This document shows positions 25,599-37,682 of a stretch of 64,000 nucleotides of DNA, piece by piece. The number at the start of each line of letters is the position of its first letter. Within the stretch, counting starts at the first letter, position 1. The position numbers and the translations under genes were made by a program. The DNA is from Domibacillus indicus (GTDB lineage Bacteria > Bacillota > Bacilli > Bacillales > Domibacillaceae): assembly GCF_023715895.1 (NCBI RefSeq), contig NZ_JAMBOO010000002.1:248001-312000 (forward strand), written 5' to 3'. Under the pieces are notes generated by a model. The model was not told the origin of the DNA, did no database searches, and was given only the letters and a program-made list of their open reading frames with translations.

Positions 25599-27008
25599 TT
25601 ATTTTACGATGTGAATTGGTGTTCCAAGTGCTACTTCTGCTGCTTCCATTGTCATTTCAGCAAGCGTAGGGTGAGCATGGATTGTCATCGCTACATCTTC
25701 AAGTGTCATACCTGCTTCAATCGCAAGACCAAGCTCTGCTACCATGTCAGAAGCGCCTGAACCAGCGATTTGCGCGCCGATGATCAGTCCGTCTTCTTTG
25801 CGTGATACCACTTTTACGAAGCCGTCTGTGCTGTTAAGCGCAAGCGCACGGCCATTCGCTGCAAATGGGAATTTCGCAGATACGATTTCGATGTTTTCTT
25901 CTTTTGCTTGTGCTTCACTGTAACCAACTGTTGCAAGTTCTGGCTCTGTAAAGCAAACCGCTGGAATCGCAAGGTAATCCACTTCAGATTTTTCTCCTGC
26001 AATCGCCTCAGCAGCAATCTTACCTTCATAAGATGCTTTATGGGCCAAAGGAGGTCCCGAAACGATATCGCCGATTGCGTAAATGTTTTCTACACTTGTA
26101 CGGCACTGTTTGTCAACTTCTACCAAGCCGCGCTCTGCTACTTTCACGCCAATGCCTTCAAGACCCATTTCATCCGTGTTTGGACGACGGCCTACTGTAA
26201 CAAGTACGTAATCAGCTTCAATTGTTTCTTCTTTTCCGCCTGCTTCGTATGTTACTTTTACGCCGTTTTCTGTTTCTACGGCTGATTTAGCCATCGCACT
26301 CGTTACGATTTCGATGCCTTTTTTCTTCATATTGCGTTTAACGATAGCAGACATTTGTTTTTCAAAGCCGCCAAGAATTTCAGGAGCGCCTTCAAGGATT
26401 GTTACTTCTGTTCCAAAATCCGCATATGCTGTTGAAAGCTCAGAGCCGATGTAGCCGCCGCCGACAACAACCATTTTTTTAGGGATTTCTTTTAGTGATA
26501 ATGCGCCTGTTGAATCAATAACGCGGTTTGAAAATTTAAAGTTCGGAATTTCAATTGGGCGTGATCCAGTAGCAATGATCGCATTTTTAAATGTATACGT
26601 TTGTGCAGAATCTTCACCCATAACACGAAGCGTGTTCGCATCGTTGAAGTATGCTTCACCGCGAACGATTTCCACTTTGTTTCCTTTTAGAAGGCCTTCA
26701 ACGCCGCCTGTAAGCTTGTTCACGACGCCAGCTTTCCACTCTTGTACTTTGTCGAAGTTTACAGAAACAGCTTCAGCAATGATACCGATATCGTCAGAGT
26801 GTTTCGCCTGCTCGAAACGGTGAGCTGCTGTTAAAAGAGCTTTAGAAGGAATACAGCCTACGTTTAAGCAGACGCCTCCAAGATTTTCTTTTTCAACGAT
26901 CGTTACTTTTTGTCCAAGCTGTGCTGCGCGGATTGCCGCTACATAACCGCCAGGGCCTGAACCAATTACTATAGTGTCTGTTTCAATTGGGAAATCTCCT
27001 ACTACCAT
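25599..27008 (-). CDS. pdhD: Dihydrolipoamide dehydrogenase E3 (PdhD)
   Basis: A 469-residue flavoprotein that reoxidises dihydrolipoyl groups of the pyruvate (and probably 2-oxoglutarate) dehydrogenase complexes, passing electrons to NAD. Motifs are the [13 protein letters not shown] (near residue 17), the redox disulfide [16 protein letters not shown] (near 43), the NAD site [11 protein letters not shown] (near 183) and the C-terminal HAHPTLAE with the catalytic histidine. GGAGG lies 8 bases before the ATG and overlaps the end of pdhC. Confidence 0.97.
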   Translation of the reverse strand: MVVGDFPIETDTIVIGSGPGGYVAAIRAAQLGQKVTIVEKENLGGVCLNVGCIPSKALLTAAHRFEQAKHSDDIGIIAEAVSVNFDKVQEWKAGVVNKLTGGVEGLLKGNKVEIVRGEAYFNDANTLRVMGEDSAQTYTFKNAIIATGSRPIEIPNFKFSNRVIDSTGALSLKEIPKKMVVVGGGYIGSELSTAYADFGTEVTILEGAPEILGGFEKQMSAIVKRNMKKKGIEIVTSAMAKSAVETENGVKVTYEAGGKEETIEADYVLVTVGRRPNTDEMGLEGIGVKVAERGLVEVDKQCRTSVENIYAIGDIVSGPPLAHKASYEGKIAAEAIAGEKSEVDYLAIPAVCFTEPELATVGYSEAQAKEENIEIVSAKFPFAANGRALALNSTDGFVKVVSRKEDGLIIGAQIAGSGASDMVAELGLAIEAGMTLEDVAMTIHAHPTLAEMTMEAAEVALGTPIHIVK

Positions 27009-27011
27009 CTC

Positions 27012-28376
27012 TTACGCCTCCATTAGTAAAAGTTCTGGGTTGTTTAACAACCGTTTAATGTGATTCAACGCATTTTGTGCAGTCGCTCCGTCAATCATAC
27101 GATGATCAAAGCTCAATGATAATGCTAACACAGGTGCCGCTACAATTTCACCATTTTTTACAATTGGTTTTTCAGCAATGCGTCCAATACCCAAAATTGC
27201 TACTTCTGGATGGTTGATAACTGGTGTAAACCATTGTCCGCCGGCAGAACCGATATTGGTGATTGTGCAAGATGCGCCTTTCATTTCTGCAGGAGCCAAT
27301 TTGCCGTCACGTGCTTTTACAGCAAGTTCATTGATTTCGTTAGAGATCGTAAACATTGATTTACGGTCTGCGTTTTTCACAACTGGTACCATCAAGCCTT
27401 TTTCAGTATCAGCTGCAATACCGATGTTGTAATAGTGCTTATGAACAATTTCGCTTGTTGCATCGTCGATGGATGTGTTAAGCGCAGGGAATTCACGAAG
27501 CGCACTTGTCAAAGCTTTTACAACGTATGGAAGGAACGTTAATTTTACGCCTTTTTCCGCCGCAATATCTTTGAACTTTTTGCGGTGTGCCCACAACTCG
27601 GTTACTTCTACTTCGTCCATTAGAGTAACGTGTGGTGCTGTATGTTTTGAGTTGACCATCGCTTTGGCAATTGCTTTGCGGATGCCGCTCATTTTTTCGC
27701 GTGTTTCTGGGAACTCGCCTTCTGGAATCGCTGCTGCCGCTGCTGGTTTTGACTCTTCTTTCGCTGCTGGAGCTTCTTGTTGTACAGCTGCTTCAGCTTG
27801 TGCAGAAGTGTTCGCACCGCCGTTTACGAATGCATCAATATCTTCTTTCACAATACGGCCGTTTTTACCGCTGCCTGCTACTTGAGCGATGTTTACATTT
27901 TTCTCACGCGCGTATTTACGTACAGATGGCATTGCAATGATGCGGCGGTTCGGGTCTACTTCTTCCTGTGTTTGAGCCGGGCCTGTGTGAATAGGACCTG
28001 TAGACTCTTTCGGCGCTTCTTCAACAGGTGCTTTATCAATGTTTTGACCGCCTTCTAAAGAAGACTGAACTTGCGCTTCTGTTTTTGCTTCGCCTTCGTC
28101 GCCATGATCGTCGCCTTTGAATTTCAAATCTTCGTATCCAGGAGCGTCAAATTTGATTAATGTATCGCCAACGATTGCTGTAGTGCCCTCTTCAACCAGT
28201 ACTTCTTCTACCGTACCTGCAACTGGTGATGGGATTTCAACAACTGCTTTATCGTTTTGTACTTCGCAAAGTACGTCATCTTCCGCTACTTTGTCACCTG
28301 GCTTTACAAACCACTTGACGATTTCACCTTCGTGAATACCTTCACCGATGTCTGGTAATTTAAATTCAAATGCCAA
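27012..28376 (-). CDS. pdhC: Pyruvate dehydrogenase E2, dihydrolipoamide acetyltransferase (PdhC)
   Basis: A 454-residue core subunit that transfers acetyl from lipoyl to CoA. Domains are one lipoyl domain ([10 protein letters not shown], lipoyl lysine near residue 43), an Ala/Pro/Glu-rich linker, a peripheral subunit-binding domain ([13 protein letters not shown] near 145) and the catalytic domain with [10 protein letters not shown] near 425. TTG at 28376 is the start, 9 bases after AGGAGG, and reproduces the family N-terminus [14 protein letters not shown] hairpin lies between it and pdhB. Confidence 0.97.
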   Translation of the reverse strand: MAFEFKLPDIGEGIHEGEIVKWFVKPGDKVAEDDVLCEVQNDKAVVEIPSPVAGTVEEVLVEEGTTAIVGDTLIKFDAPGYEDLKFKGDDHGDEGEAKTEAQVQSSLEGGQNIDKAPVEEAPKESTGPIHTGPAQTQEEVDPNRRIIAMPSVRKYAREKNVNIAQVAGSGKNGRIVKEDIDAFVNGGANTSAQAEAAVQQEAPAAKEESKPAAAAAIPEGEFPETREKMSGIRKAIAKAMVNSKHTAPHVTLMDEVEVTELWAHRKKFKDIAAEKGVKLTFLPYVVKALTSALREFPALNTSIDDATSEIVHKHYYNIGIAADTEKGLMVPVVKNADRKSMFTISNEINELAVKARDGKLAPAEMKGASCTITNIGSAGGQWFTPVINHPEVAILGIGRIAEKPIVKNGEIVAAPVLALSLSFDHRMIDGATAQNALNHIKRLLNNPELLLMEA

Positions 28377-28405
28377 TGCATTCAGCCTCCTAATAATTGA
28401 ATTTT

Positions 28406-28430
28406 GAAAAGGAGGCACTGCCTCCTTTTC
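28406..28430 (-). other. Intercistronic hairpin pdhB-pdhC
   Basis: GAAAAGGAGGCA and TGCCTCCTTTTC flank a single base, a 12-bp perfect inverted repeat in the 69-base pdhB-pdhC gap. No long U-run follows, so it looks more like an RNA stability or processing element, or a weak attenuator, than a full terminator. Confidence 0.6.
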
Positions 28431-28445
28431 ATGAATTAAGTATGA

Positions 28446-29423
28446 TTAAAATTGAAGAACTTTTTTCGCTGTTTCGATAACATCTTTATGGTTTGGAAGC
28501 CATACACCCTCTGCTTGTGAGAATGGGAATACCGTATCCGGTGCTGCTACACGCAGAACAGGAGCTTCCAGGCTTAAAATTGCACGATCGTTGATTTCTG
28601 CTACAACGTTCGCTGCAATACCGCCTTGTTTTTGCGCTTCTTGAACAACGATAGCGCGTCCTGTTTTCTCAACTGAAGCGATGATTGTTTCGATATCAAG
28701 CGGCTGGATCGTACGAAGATCGATTACTTCAACAGAATGTCCTTCTTTTTCAAGCGCTTCTGCTGCTTTAAGAGATTCATGAACCATTGCACCGTACGTA
28801 ATGATTGAAAGATCTGTACCTTCACGTTTTACTGCTGCTTTTCCAAGAGGAATTGTATATTCTTCTTCCGGCACTTCTTCACGGAATGAACGGTACAATT
28901 TCATGTGCTCTAAGAAAATAACCGGATCGTTGTCACGAATAGCAGAGATCAAAAGTCCTTTTGCTTCGTAAGGAGTAGAAGGAATAACTACTTTTAAACC
29001 AGGCTGCTGTGCTACCAATCCTTCTAAGCTGTCCGCATGAAGTTCTGGTGTATGAACGCCGCCGCCAAATGGAGAACGGAACGTTACAGGAGCAGAATAA
29101 GTTCCGCCTGAACGGTAACGCATACGTGCAAGCTGTCCGTTGATAGAATCCATTACTTCGTAAACAAATCCGAAAAACTGAAGCTCTGGTACTGGGCGGA
29201 ACCCTTCTAAAGCAAGACCGACAGCTAAACCACCGATTCCAGATTCTGCAAGCGGCGTATCGAAAACGCGATCTTCCCCGAATTCTTTTTGAAGGCCTTC
29301 TGTTGCACGGAATACGCCGCCGTTAACGCCTACGTCTTCGCCGAAAACAAGGACGTTTTCGTCATTTTTAAGCTCTACGCGCAAGGCATCCGTAATCGCT
29401 TGAATCATTGTCATTTGTGCCAT
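28446..29423 (-). CDS. pdhB: Pyruvate dehydrogenase E1 beta (PdhB)
   Basis: A 325-residue beta subunit of the thiamine diphosphate-dependent E1 that decarboxylates pyruvate. Features are [16 protein letters not shown] near residue 25, [17 protein letters not shown] near 55, [21 protein letters not shown] near 115 and the C-terminal transketolase domain ([13 protein letters not shown]). Four bases separate it from pdhA. Confidence 0.96.
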   Translation of the reverse strand: MAQMTMIQAITDALRVELKNDENVLVFGEDVGVNGGVFRATEGLQKEFGEDRVFDTPLAESGIGGLAVGLALEGFRPVPELQFFGFVYEVMDSINGQLARMRYRSGGTYSAPVTFRSPFGGGVHTPELHADSLEGLVAQQPGLKVVIPSTPYEAKGLLISAIRDNDPVIFLEHMKLYRSFREEVPEEEYTIPLGKAAVKREGTDLSIITYGAMVHESLKAAEALEKEGHSVEVIDLRTIQPLDIETIIASVEKTGRAIVVQEAQKQGGIAANVVAEINDRAILSLEAPVLRVAAPDTVFPFSQAEGVWLPNHKDVIETAKKVLQF

Positions 29424-29426
29424 GGC

Positions 29427-30913
<1,487 letters not shown>

Positions 30914-31468
30914 ATGATTAAAATGAATGACATCGTGCGGGAAGGCGATCCGGTTCTTCGGGAAAAAGCGAAAGAAGTGCCGCTTCCTGCTTCTGAAGAA
31001 GACAAAGCGGTTCTCGCTTCACTGATTGAATACGTAAAAAACAGCCAGGATCCCGAAATAGCCGAAAAATACGGGCTGCGCCCCGGTATTGGTTTGGCTG
31101 CACCGCAAATTGGTGTTTCAAAACGGATGATTGCTGTCCATGTAAATGATGAGAATGGAAACCAGCTCAGCTATGCGCTGTTTAACCCGAAAATTGTCAG
31201 CCATTCTGTTGAAAAAGCTTATTTAACAAGCGGTGAAGGGTGCTTATCCGTTGATCGTAACGTTTCGGGTTATGTACACCGCTATGCAAGAGTGACAGTA
31301 AAAGCGGTTACATTGGAAGGGGAAGAAGTAAAGCTGCGTTTAAAGGGGCTTCCTGCTATTTGTATGCAGCATGAAATAGATCACTTAAACGGCGTTATGT
31401 TTTATGATTATATCAATGAAAAAGCGCCTTTTCAGATTGAAGAGAACGCACAGGCAATCGAACGCTGA
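30914..31468 (+). CDS. def: Peptide deformylase
   Basis: A 184-residue metal hydrolase that removes the formyl group from new proteins. The three motifs are present: [11 protein letters not shown] (near residue 58), EGCLSV (near 111, metal Cys) and QHEIDHLNG (near 154, two metal His and catalytic Glu). Length with the insertion near residue 70 fits the long Gram-positive type II form. AAGGAAGG precedes the ATG by 7 bases. Divergent from pdhA as in B. subtilis. Confidence 0.96.
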   Translation: MIKMNDIVREGDPVLREKAKEVPLPASEEDKAVLASLIEYVKNSQDPEIAEKYGLRPGIGLAAPQIGVSKRMIAVHVNDENGNQLSYALFNPKIVSHSVEKAYLTSGEGCLSVDRNVSGYVHRYARVTVKAVTLEGEEVKLRLKGLPAICMQHEIDHLNGVMFYDYINEKAPFQIEENAQAIER

Positions 31469-31544
31469 GCAGTCTAATAGAATATGTCGATCTCTTTTCA
31501 TTCCGACAGCCATATGATAAAATGGCAGTGAGGAGTGATCCACA

Positions 31545-31616
31545 ATGTTGAAGAAGCTGAAAAAAAAGCTCGTAAAACAGTGGAAAGATCTGCTTAGAAG
31601 AAAATCAATCGCATAA
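31545..31616 (+). CDS. Possible 23-residue basic peptide
   Basis: A short ORF, MLKKLKKKLVKQWKDLLRRK then SIA, preceded by GAGGAG 8 bases before the ATG and a TATGAT-like -10 about 30 bases upstream, and followed by a hairpin at 630-651 of the same kilobase. The peptide has ten Lys/Arg and one Asp and can form an amphipathic helix, like cationic membrane-active or nucleic-acid-binding peptides. I do not recognise it. It lies in a 343-base gap between def and rpoY that otherwise holds no ORF. Confidence 0.45.
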   Translation: MLKKLKKKLVKQWKDLLRRKSIA

Positions 31617-31629
31617 TTTAGAATGGTTA

Positions 31630-31655
31630 AGCCCTTCCGTTACGAAGGGCTGTCT
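31630..31655 (+). terminator. Hairpin after the 23-residue ORF
   Basis: AGCCCTTC (31630-31637) pairs with GAAGGGCT (31644-31651), followed by a short T-rich GTCTTT. A weak terminator. Confidence 0.6.
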
Positions 31656-31812
31656 TTATGTATGAAACAAAAAGATGTTCTTTCGTGTCAAAACATCGTT
31701 CTTTCTATATAATAAAAACCAAGATCACTTCATAAGACGCAGCATTAAAAACGAGAAGAACCGCTTTTATGGCGGTTTGTATATATTAAACCGGAATAAA
31801 GGAGAGAAAATC

Positions 31813-32022
31813 ATGATTTTCAAAGTGTATTACCAGGAAGACCGTTCTGAAGTGCCCGTTCGGGAAAAAACAAAAACCTTATATGCGGAAGCGCAAACAG
31901 AACGTGAAGTACGCCACGCATTAAAAAGCCGCCCATATAATATTGAGTTTGTTCAAAAGGTAACTGACAACCACCTTGAGTATGAGAAGAAGTCTCCGGA
32001 CTTTAAAGTGGAGCAGCTGTAA
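31813..32022 (+). CDS. rpoY: RNA polymerase epsilon subunit (RpoY)
   Basis: A 69-residue small subunit of RNA polymerase found in Firmicutes (YkzG). The family start [24 protein letters not shown] and the segment [17 protein letters not shown] identify it. GGAGAG precedes the ATG. It ends 3 bases before rnjA, the arrangement known in B. subtilis, so the two are an operon. Confidence 0.94.
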   Translation: MIFKVYYQEDRSEVPVREKTKTLYAEAQTEREVRHALKSRPYNIEFVQKVTDNHLEYEKKSPDFKVEQL

Positions 32023-32025
32023 AGC

Positions 32026-33693
32026 ATGAAGTTTGTAAAAAATGATCAAACTGCAGTTTTCGCCCTCGGCGGTTTGGGCGAAATCGGCAAAAACACTTAT
32101 GCCGTCCAATTTCAGGACGAAATTATTTTAATTGATGCAGGGATTAAGTTCCCTGAAGATGAGCTTCTTGGAATCGATTATGTGATTCCAGATTATTCTT
32201 ATCTTCAAAAAAATGCGGATAAAATTAAAGGCTTGTTTGTTACACACGGTCACGAAGATCACATCGGCGGTATCCCTTACCTGCTCCGGGTTGTAAATGT
32301 ACCGGTGTACGGCGGGAAGCTTGCACTTGGTCTTCTGCGCAATAAACTAGATGAACACGGCCTTCTGCGCCGCGCCCGCCTTCACGAAATCGGCGAGGAT
32401 GACATTATCAAGTTCCGGAAAACATCCGTATCCTTTTTCCGGACAACCCATAGTATTCCAGACTCTTATGGTGTTGTAGTCAAAACACCGCAAGGCAATA
32501 TCGTTCACACAGGCGACTTTAAATTTGACTTCACTCCTGTAGGAGAGCCGGCCAACTTAACGAAGATGGCGGAAATCGGCAAGGAAGGTGTTCTTTGTCT
32601 CCTGTCTGATAGTACTAACAGTGAAGTGCCCAATTTCACGATGTCTGAACGGAAAGTTGGGGAAAGCATTCACAATGTGTTTCGAAAAGTACAGGGACGC
32701 ATTATTTTCGCTACTTTTGCTTCGAACATCCACCGCCTCCAGCAGGTCGTTGATGCAGCTGTTGAAGACGGCCGGAAAGTCGGTGTGTTTGGACGCAGCA
32801 TGGAAAATGCGATTAATATCGGACAACAGCTCGGCTATATCCGCTGTCCGAAAGACACGTTTGTCGATACTCACCAGTTAAATAAATTACCGGCGAACAA
32901 AGTAACAATTTTGTGCACTGGCAGCCAGGGTGAACCTATGGCGGCACTGTCACGCATCGCCAACGGATCTCACCGTCAAATTCAAATTCAGCCGAATGAT
33001 ACGGTCGTTTTCTCTTCCTCACCGATTCCTGGCAACAATGTAAGTGTCAATCGAATTATTGATGCTTTGTCCCGGGCAGGAGCAGACGTTATTCACGGCC
33101 CATTAAATGAGATCCATACATCCGGGCACGGAAGCCAGGAAGAGCAAAAATTGATGCTTCGCTTGATTAAGCCTAAATTTTTCATGCCGATTCACGGTGA
33201 GTACCGGATGCAGAAAATGCACTGCCAGCACGCGATCGACTGCGGTGTTCCGCCGGAAAACTGCTTTATTATGGACAACGGCGATGTATTGGCCCTTTCA
33301 AAAGACGAAGCGCACGTGGCTGGACGCATTCAATCCGGCTCCGTTTATATTGACGGAAGCGGCATTGGCGACATCGGCAACATCGTGCTTCGTGACCGCC
33401 GCATTCTTTCAGAAGAAGGCCTTGTGATTGTGGTCGTAAGCATCAACAAAGAAAAAAATAAAATCGAAGCAGGCCCTGATATTATTTCGCGCGGATTTGT
33501 GTATATGCGTGAGTCGGGCGATCTTATTTACGAAGCACAGTCGATGCTGAATCGCCATGTAAAGCAGCTTCTCAATAACAACACCACTCAATGGTCTGAT
33601 ATTAAAAATGAAATTACCGATACTCTTTCACCTTTCCTTTACGAGCGGACAAAACGCCGCCCAATGATCCTGCCGATCATTATGGAAGTGTAA
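32026..33693 (+). CDS. rnjA: Ribonuclease J1 (RnjA)
   Basis: A 555-residue metallo-beta-lactamase/beta-CASP nuclease with 5'-3' exonuclease and endonuclease activity in mRNA decay and rRNA maturation. Motifs are [13 protein letters not shown] (near residue 73), the metal aspartate in HTGDFKFDF (near 163), the beta-CASP region (~220-350) and [15 protein letters not shown] (near 367), followed by MPIHGEYR. In bacilli the SR1P-GapA complex modulates this enzyme. Confidence 0.97.
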   Translation: MKFVKNDQTAVFALGGLGEIGKNTYAVQFQDEIILIDAGIKFPEDELLGIDYVIPDYSYLQKNADKIKGLFVTHGHEDHIGGIPYLLRVVNVPVYGGKLALGLLRNKLDEHGLLRRARLHEIGEDDIIKFRKTSVSFFRTTHSIPDSYGVVVKTPQGNIVHTGDFKFDFTPVGEPANLTKMAEIGKEGVLCLLSDSTNSEVPNFTMSERKVGESIHNVFRKVQGRIIFATFASNIHRLQQVVDAAVEDGRKVGVFGRSMENAINIGQQLGYIRCPKDTFVDTHQLNKLPANKVTILCTGSQGEPMAALSRIANGSHRQIQIQPNDTVVFSSSPIPGNNVSVNRIIDALSRAGADVIHGPLNEIHTSGHGSQEEQKLMLRLIKPKFFMPIHGEYRMQKMHCQHAIDCGVPPENCFIMDNGDVLALSKDEAHVAGRIQSGSVYIDGSGIGDIGNIVLRDRRILSEEGLVIVVVSINKEKNKIEAGPDIISRGFVYMRESGDLIYEAQSMLNRHVKQLLNNNTTQWSDIKNEITDTLSPFLYERTKRRPMILPIIMEV

Positions 33694-33698
33694 CAAAA

Positions 33699-33733
33699 GA
33701 AAACGCGCTCCTGCTTTTAGGAGCGCGTTTTTT
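33699..33733 (+). terminator. Terminator after rnjA
   Basis: AAAACGCGCTCCT pairs with AGGAGCGCGTTTTTT around GCTTTT. Confidence 0.9.
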
Positions 33734-33738
33734 CGGAG

Positions 33739-34254
33739 GTGTCTGCTATCATTCAGGTAAAGAGCCAGTCCCAGTATGCAGAAAATATTGAAAAGAACTA
33801 TCGTTCATCCGCCTGCGGCCCCGTCACAGTTTCGGTTATTTTAGATTATTGGGGATATTCGTGTACAGCAAACGATTTATATAAAAAACTTGGTACTACA
33901 AAAATCGGTTTATCCCGCTTTTTAATGGTTCGGAGATTAAAAAAACTGCTGGGCAGCAACTGGCGTGTTAGTTCCTCGAACCGGATTGATGAAGTGATTC
34001 ACGAGCTTGATCACGGCCGGCCCGTTGCCGCAAAATTTGACAAGTATTTCACCCTCCGCTTTTTTGCCAAGCCTTTGTTTGCGTATCATTGGGTCGTGCT
34101 GATAGGATATGAAATCCAGCAAGGGCGTATTTATTTGTTCCTGCATGATCACGGTGCTCCTGGACGAAAAAGCAGAATCCGCCGCACCTCATTTGAAGAT
34201 CAGGCACACGTCCTCCGTTTTGTGCTTGTTTCGCCAAAAAACCCTCCACTTTGA
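33739..34254 (+). CDS. Peptidase C39-like (papain-fold) family protein
   Basis: About 171 residues with a papain-like catalytic pattern: Cys26 in SSACGPVTVS, His117 in FAYHWVVLIGY and an aspartate downstream in HDHG. No signal peptide is visible. The C39-like family includes peptidases and inactive relatives; the target is unknown. The start is odd: GTG at 33739 overlaps the GGAGGT site, and the next in-frame codons at good distance are ATC (33748, 8 bases) and ATT (33751). A rare AUU/AUC start is therefore possible. It sits between rnjA and ktrC where B. subtilis has ykqA. Confidence 0.72.
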   Translation: MSAIIQVKSQSQYAENIEKNYRSSACGPVTVSVILDYWGYSCTANDLYKKLGTTKIGLSRFLMVRRLKKLLGSNWRVSSSNRIDEVIHELDHGRPVAAKFDKYFTLRFFAKPLFAYHWVVLIGYEIQQGRIYLFLHDHGAPGRKSRIRRTSFEDQAHVLRFVLVSPKNPPL

Positions 34255-34268
34255 GTGGAGGGTTTTTT
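34236..34268. terminator. Bidirectional terminator overlapping two gene ends
   Basis: AAAAAACCCTCCACT pairs with AGTGGAGGGTTTTTT. The TGA of the C39-like gene is in the stem-loop, and the ktrC stop starts at 34268. Confidence 0.88.
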
Positions 34269-34927
34269 CAGTGATTCATCTTTCTCTGGAATCGGTCAAT
34301 ATCTCTATCCGCACCAATAATAATTAAAATGTCGCCTAAATGAATAGGCTCATCCGCCTGTGGCGACACGATAATTTCTTTACGCCGTTTAATTGCTACG
34401 ATATTAATCCCGTAAAGAGCCCGAATATCAAGGTCAATCAACGTATTGCCAGCAAGCGATTCATTGGCAATAATTTCGGCGATGGAATGCTCATCGGAAA
34501 GCTCTAAATAATCTAATACGTTGTTTGAGACGATATTATTGGCAATCCGCCGTCCCATATCACGCTCCGGGTGGACAACCTGGTCTGCTCCAATCTTGAT
34601 CAGCACTTTTTCATGATAATCATTTTGTGCCTTGGCCGTAACTTTTTTAACGCCCACTTCTTTTAACATCAGCGTCGTTAAAATACTGGACTGAATATCG
34701 TCTCCAATAGCGACAATCACGTGATCAAAATTTCGAATGCCCAGGCTTTTTAAAACCGATTCATCTGTCGTATCTGCGACAACAGCATGAGAAGCAATCG
34801 AAGTAAACTCATTTACACGATCCTCGTCTTTATCGATCGCCATTACTTCCATTCCTTGTTCACTCAGCTCCCGGCAAATGCTGCTTCCGAATCGACCGAG
34901 TCCAATAACGACAAATTCCTTTTTCAT
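34268..34927 (-). CDS. ktrC: KtrC, potassium uptake regulatory subunit
   Basis: A 219-residue RCK protein that gates the KtrD (or KtrB) K+ channel at the membrane. The N-terminal Rossmann domain has VIGLGRFGSSICREL (near residue 8) for ADP/ATP and NAD-type binding; the RCK_C domain (~135-219) is the known c-di-AMP site in this family. The partner channel gene is not in the window. The gene is monocistronic and matches ykqB in place. Confidence 0.94.
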   Translation of the reverse strand: MKKEFVVIGLGRFGSSICRELSEQGMEVMAIDKDEDRVNEFTSIASHAVVADTTDESVLKSLGIRNFDHVIVAIGDDIQSSILTTLMLKEVGVKKVTAKAQNDYHEKVLIKIGADQVVHPERDMGRRIANNIVSNNVLDYLELSDEHSIAEIIANESLAGNTLIDLDIRALYGINIVAIKRRKEIIVSPQADEPIHLGDILIIIGADRDIDRFQRKMNH

Positions 34928-35060
34928 GATTCTTCCCCCGCTGTCAACGTTAAATAAAAGGTTTTGCTCTGACAGTTTACCACGAAAGGCCTTTAATTGC
35001 TTCCTTTCTTATTTTTCTGCTCTCGCCATACACTCACTCTTTCTTACGAAAAGAAACAAA

Positions 35061-35081
35061 GAAAAACCGGCTGGCGCCGGT
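35061..35081 (-). terminator. Terminator after ykuV
   Basis: ACCGGCGCC and the matching CCGGT form a compact hairpin on the - strand, followed by TTTTTCTTTG. Confidence 0.7.
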
Positions 35082-35089
35082 CACCTGCT

Positions 35090-35545
35090 TTATCTTGTTT
35101 TGGACGTTTCACCGAGAACGCGATTTAAACGCTTCTCAAGCATTTTCAGCCCGCTTCCTCCTGCTTGAAAGTGACGCAGCCGGCCTTCTTTATCGAAAAC
35201 ATAATAAGCAGGAACATATTGATTGTTAAATGCTTCTGTAAGTGTATGTTCACTGTCAACAAAAATCGGCTGTGTGATTCCATGTTCTGCTGCTGCTGCT
35301 TTAATCTCTTCCAAGTCCAGATCATCCTCCGAAAGAGGCATGTGTACAGCCAGAACATTTAATGTACCCTTGTAATCATCACGGAATTTGTTGATGTTTG
35401 GCATGGCTTCTTTGCATAAGTGACAGCTTACCGACCAAAAATGAATGAGGGTTGGCTTTTCGCCAATTAACTCACTGGTAGACACTTTCCCGTTCAGCCA
35501 CTTTGTTGCACCATTAAGCTCTGGCATTTGCTCTTTTAATTTCAT
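35090..35545 (-). CDS. ykuV: Thiol-disulfide oxidoreductase (YkuV-like)
   Basis: A 151-residue cytosolic thioredoxin/TlpA-like protein with active site WSVSCHLC (CxxC near residue 36) and cis-proline segment VPAYYVFD near 115. B. subtilis YkuV is a bacillithiol-related or general disulfide reductase. ATG at 35545 gives MKLKEQMPEL and omits four codons upstream; the ribosome site is only moderate (GTGGACGG or the farther AGGGGTG). Confidence 0.88.
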   Translation of the reverse strand: MKLKEQMPELNGATKWLNGKVSTSELIGEKPTLIHFWSVSCHLCKEAMPNINKFRDDYKGTLNVLAVHMPLSEDDLDLEEIKAAAAEHGITQPIFVDSEHTLTEAFNNQYVPAYYVFDKEGRLRHFQAGGSGLKMLEKRLNRVLGETSKTR

Positions 35546-35718
35546 CCGTCCACACACCCCTTTTTTAATAGTATAGACACATCAGGGCCTAACGGTGTAT
35601 CAAGCCCTGGTGAGCATTACAGATTAAAGGGTTTTTTGTGATTTCGTTTTCAGTTTGGAGGGTAAAGCCGCTCGCTTAAATGGAGCGCTTTGTAAGATGG
35701 TTGGTCCTAAAAAAATGC

Positions 35719-36840
35719 TCAGCGGCTGCCCAGCTGCTCAAAGTAACCGCTGATAAATGAAATTGCCGTTTGGATCGCCGCCTCATCCGGGTTTAATTTT
35801 GCGTGATGAAGGCCATACTCCGATCCGACACCAAGCCAAAACATAAGACCTGGAATTTCTTTCAGCATAAAGCCAAAGTCTTCTCCTGTCATGGCTTCTC
35901 GTGCCTGCACGAATTGGATATCTGGCTGCTGCATTGCAAATTGAATAAAGCGGCCCGTCACTTCCGGATCATTATACACTTGATAATAGCCGCTGCCGCA
36001 GTCGATTTCTGTTTCGCAGTCAAACGCCGTTTCTATCCCTTTTAAAAGAGATTGAACCCGTGCCTTTGCTTTTACCATTGCTTCTGGTGAAAGCGTGCGG
36101 ATGGTACCTTCCAGCCTTGCATGGTCGGCGATCACGTTTTGCACAGTGCCGGCCGTCATTTTCCCTACCGTCACCACAGCACTATCAAGCGGGTCAACGT
36201 TTCGGGAAACGATAGACTGGAGCTGTGTAACAAAGTAAGAGGCCGCTACAACCATATCCTTTGTTTCGTGCGGGTAAGCAGCATGGCCGCCTTTGCCGCG
36301 AATATCAATAAACAGCTCTGACGTATTCGCAAATAAAAGGCCCGGCTTCGTAGAAATTGTGCCCGCCGGATGCTCCGGCGCAATATGAAGTGCATAAATT
36401 TCATCCGGCAGCCATGCGCGGAACTCTTTCGATGCCATCATCGGCTCGGCTCCTCCTGGTCCTTCTTCTGCCGGCTGAAAAATAAAAACTAAATCGTCAT
36501 CAATCGGATGAGAAGCAAAATGAGTAACCACGCCAAGTGCAATGCTCATATGCAGATCATGGCCGCATGCGTGCATACGCCCTTCGTGTGTTGAAGCAAA
36601 TGAAAAGCCGGTCTGCTCGGTAATAGGCAGGCCATCGATATCTGACCGCCATCCGATTGTTTTAGATGGGTTAGACCCGTTTATTTTTACAAGAATGCCT
36701 GTCCGCCATGTTTGAATTTCCATCCGCTCCTGCGGAAGTGATTTTAAATACTCCAGCAAATAAGCCTGCGTTTTGAATTCTTGAAATCCGAGCTCTGGAA
36801 TTTGGTGCAAATCACGTCGAATAGCCGTAAATTGGCTCAT
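35719..36840 (-). CDS. ykuR: N-acetyldiaminopimelate deacetylase (YkuR)
   Basis: A 373-residue M20/M28-type metal amidohydrolase that removes acetyl from N-acetyl-LL-diaminopimelate, giving LL-DAP for lysine and cell wall. Motifs are [14 protein letters not shown] near residue 8, [13 protein letters not shown] near 90 and [13 protein letters not shown] near 125; a dimerisation domain follows. It is downstream of dapH (67-base gap) as in B. subtilis. GGGGGAA lies upstream of the ATG. Confidence 0.93.
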   Translation of the reverse strand: MSQFTAIRRDLHQIPELGFQEFKTQAYLLEYLKSLPQERMEIQTWRTGILVKINGSNPSKTIGWRSDIDGLPITEQTGFSFASTHEGRMHACGHDLHMSIALGVVTHFASHPIDDDLVFIFQPAEEGPGGAEPMMASKEFRAWLPDEIYALHIAPEHPAGTISTKPGLLFANTSELFIDIRGKGGHAAYPHETKDMVVAASYFVTQLQSIVSRNVDPLDSAVVTVGKMTAGTVQNVIADHARLEGTIRTLSPEAMVKAKARVQSLLKGIETAFDCETEIDCGSGYYQVYNDPEVTGRFIQFAMQQPDIQFVQAREAMTGEDFGFMLKEIPGLMFWLGVGSEYGLHHAKLNPDEAAIQTAISFISGYFEQLGSR

Positions 36841-36907
36841 TTCTTTTCCCCCTTTTTAGAAAAAGAACGCGCGAGCAGCTGCCCACGCGTCCTTATGATT
36901 ACCGCTT

Positions 36908-37618
36908 TTATAGTTTACGGAGTTCCTGCATGATTTCTGTTTTTGATTTTGTTTTATCATCGATCTGTTTAATCACGCGTGCTGGTGCTCCAACTGCAAC
37001 AGAGTAAGGCGGGATATCTTCTGTAACGATCGCGCCTGCAGCCACGACAGAACCTTCGCCAATACGACAGCCTTCAAGCACAACCGCATTTGCCCCGATT
37101 AAAACGTTGTCTTCTAAAATAACCGGTGAAGCAGAAGGCGGCTCAATTACACCCGCTAACACAGCGCCTGCACCAACATGGCAGTTTTTACCCGTTGTCG
37201 CACGCCCGCCAAGAACCGCATTCATGTCGATCATCGTTCCTTCGCCAACTACTGCTCCAATATTAATAGAAGCACCCATCATAATAACGGCATTGTCGCC
37301 GATTTCAACTTGATCGCGGATCACAACACCCGGCTCAATACGTGCTTTAATGTTTTTCATATCTAAAAGCGGAATCGCAGAGTTGCGGCGGTCATTTTCC
37401 ACTACGTAATCAGTGATTTTATCTTTATTTTGCTCAAGTGCTTCAGACACTTCTGCCCATTCACCGAACACAACAACAGATTTGCCTTCGCCAAATACTT
37501 TTGCTGATTCGCCGAAGTTAATGCCTTCTACATCTCCATTTACGTACACTTTTACCGGTGTTGATTTTTTGCTGTTTCCGATAAAAGCAATAATTTCGTG
37601 TGCATCCATCATTTTCAT
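36908..37618 (-). CDS. dapH: Tetrahydrodipicolinate N-acetyltransferase (DapH)
   Basis: A 236-residue acetyltransferase with a left-handed beta-helix, identified by hexapeptide repeats from about residue 90 ([25 protein letters not shown] and later [10 protein letters not shown]). It acetylates tetrahydrodipicolinate in the acetyl branch of DAP synthesis. The start [10 protein letters not shown] matches the family. With ykuR and patA of this window it forms most of that branch. Confidence 0.95.
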   Translation of the reverse strand: MKMMDAHEIIAFIGNSKKSTPVKVYVNGDVEGINFGESAKVFGEGKSVVVFGEWAEVSEALEQNKDKITDYVVENDRRNSAIPLLDMKNIKARIEPGVVIRDQVEIGDNAVIMMGASINIGAVVGEGTMIDMNAVLGGRATTGKNCHVGAGAVLAGVIEPPSASPVILEDNVLIGANAVVLEGCRIGEGSVVAAGAIVTEDIPPYSVAVGAPARVIKQIDDKTKSKTEIMQELRKL

Positions 37619-37682
37619 AAGTATGTATTCCTCCTGGTCAATCTGTTTTTTCTGCTATTACTGTATCAAAGCAGCGCCACTT

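Noticed and set aside
35582-35660. CAGGGC...GCCCTG inverted repeat upstream of ykuV
   Set aside because: Short stem with a long loop and no T-run; not convincing as terminator, operator or riboswitch.
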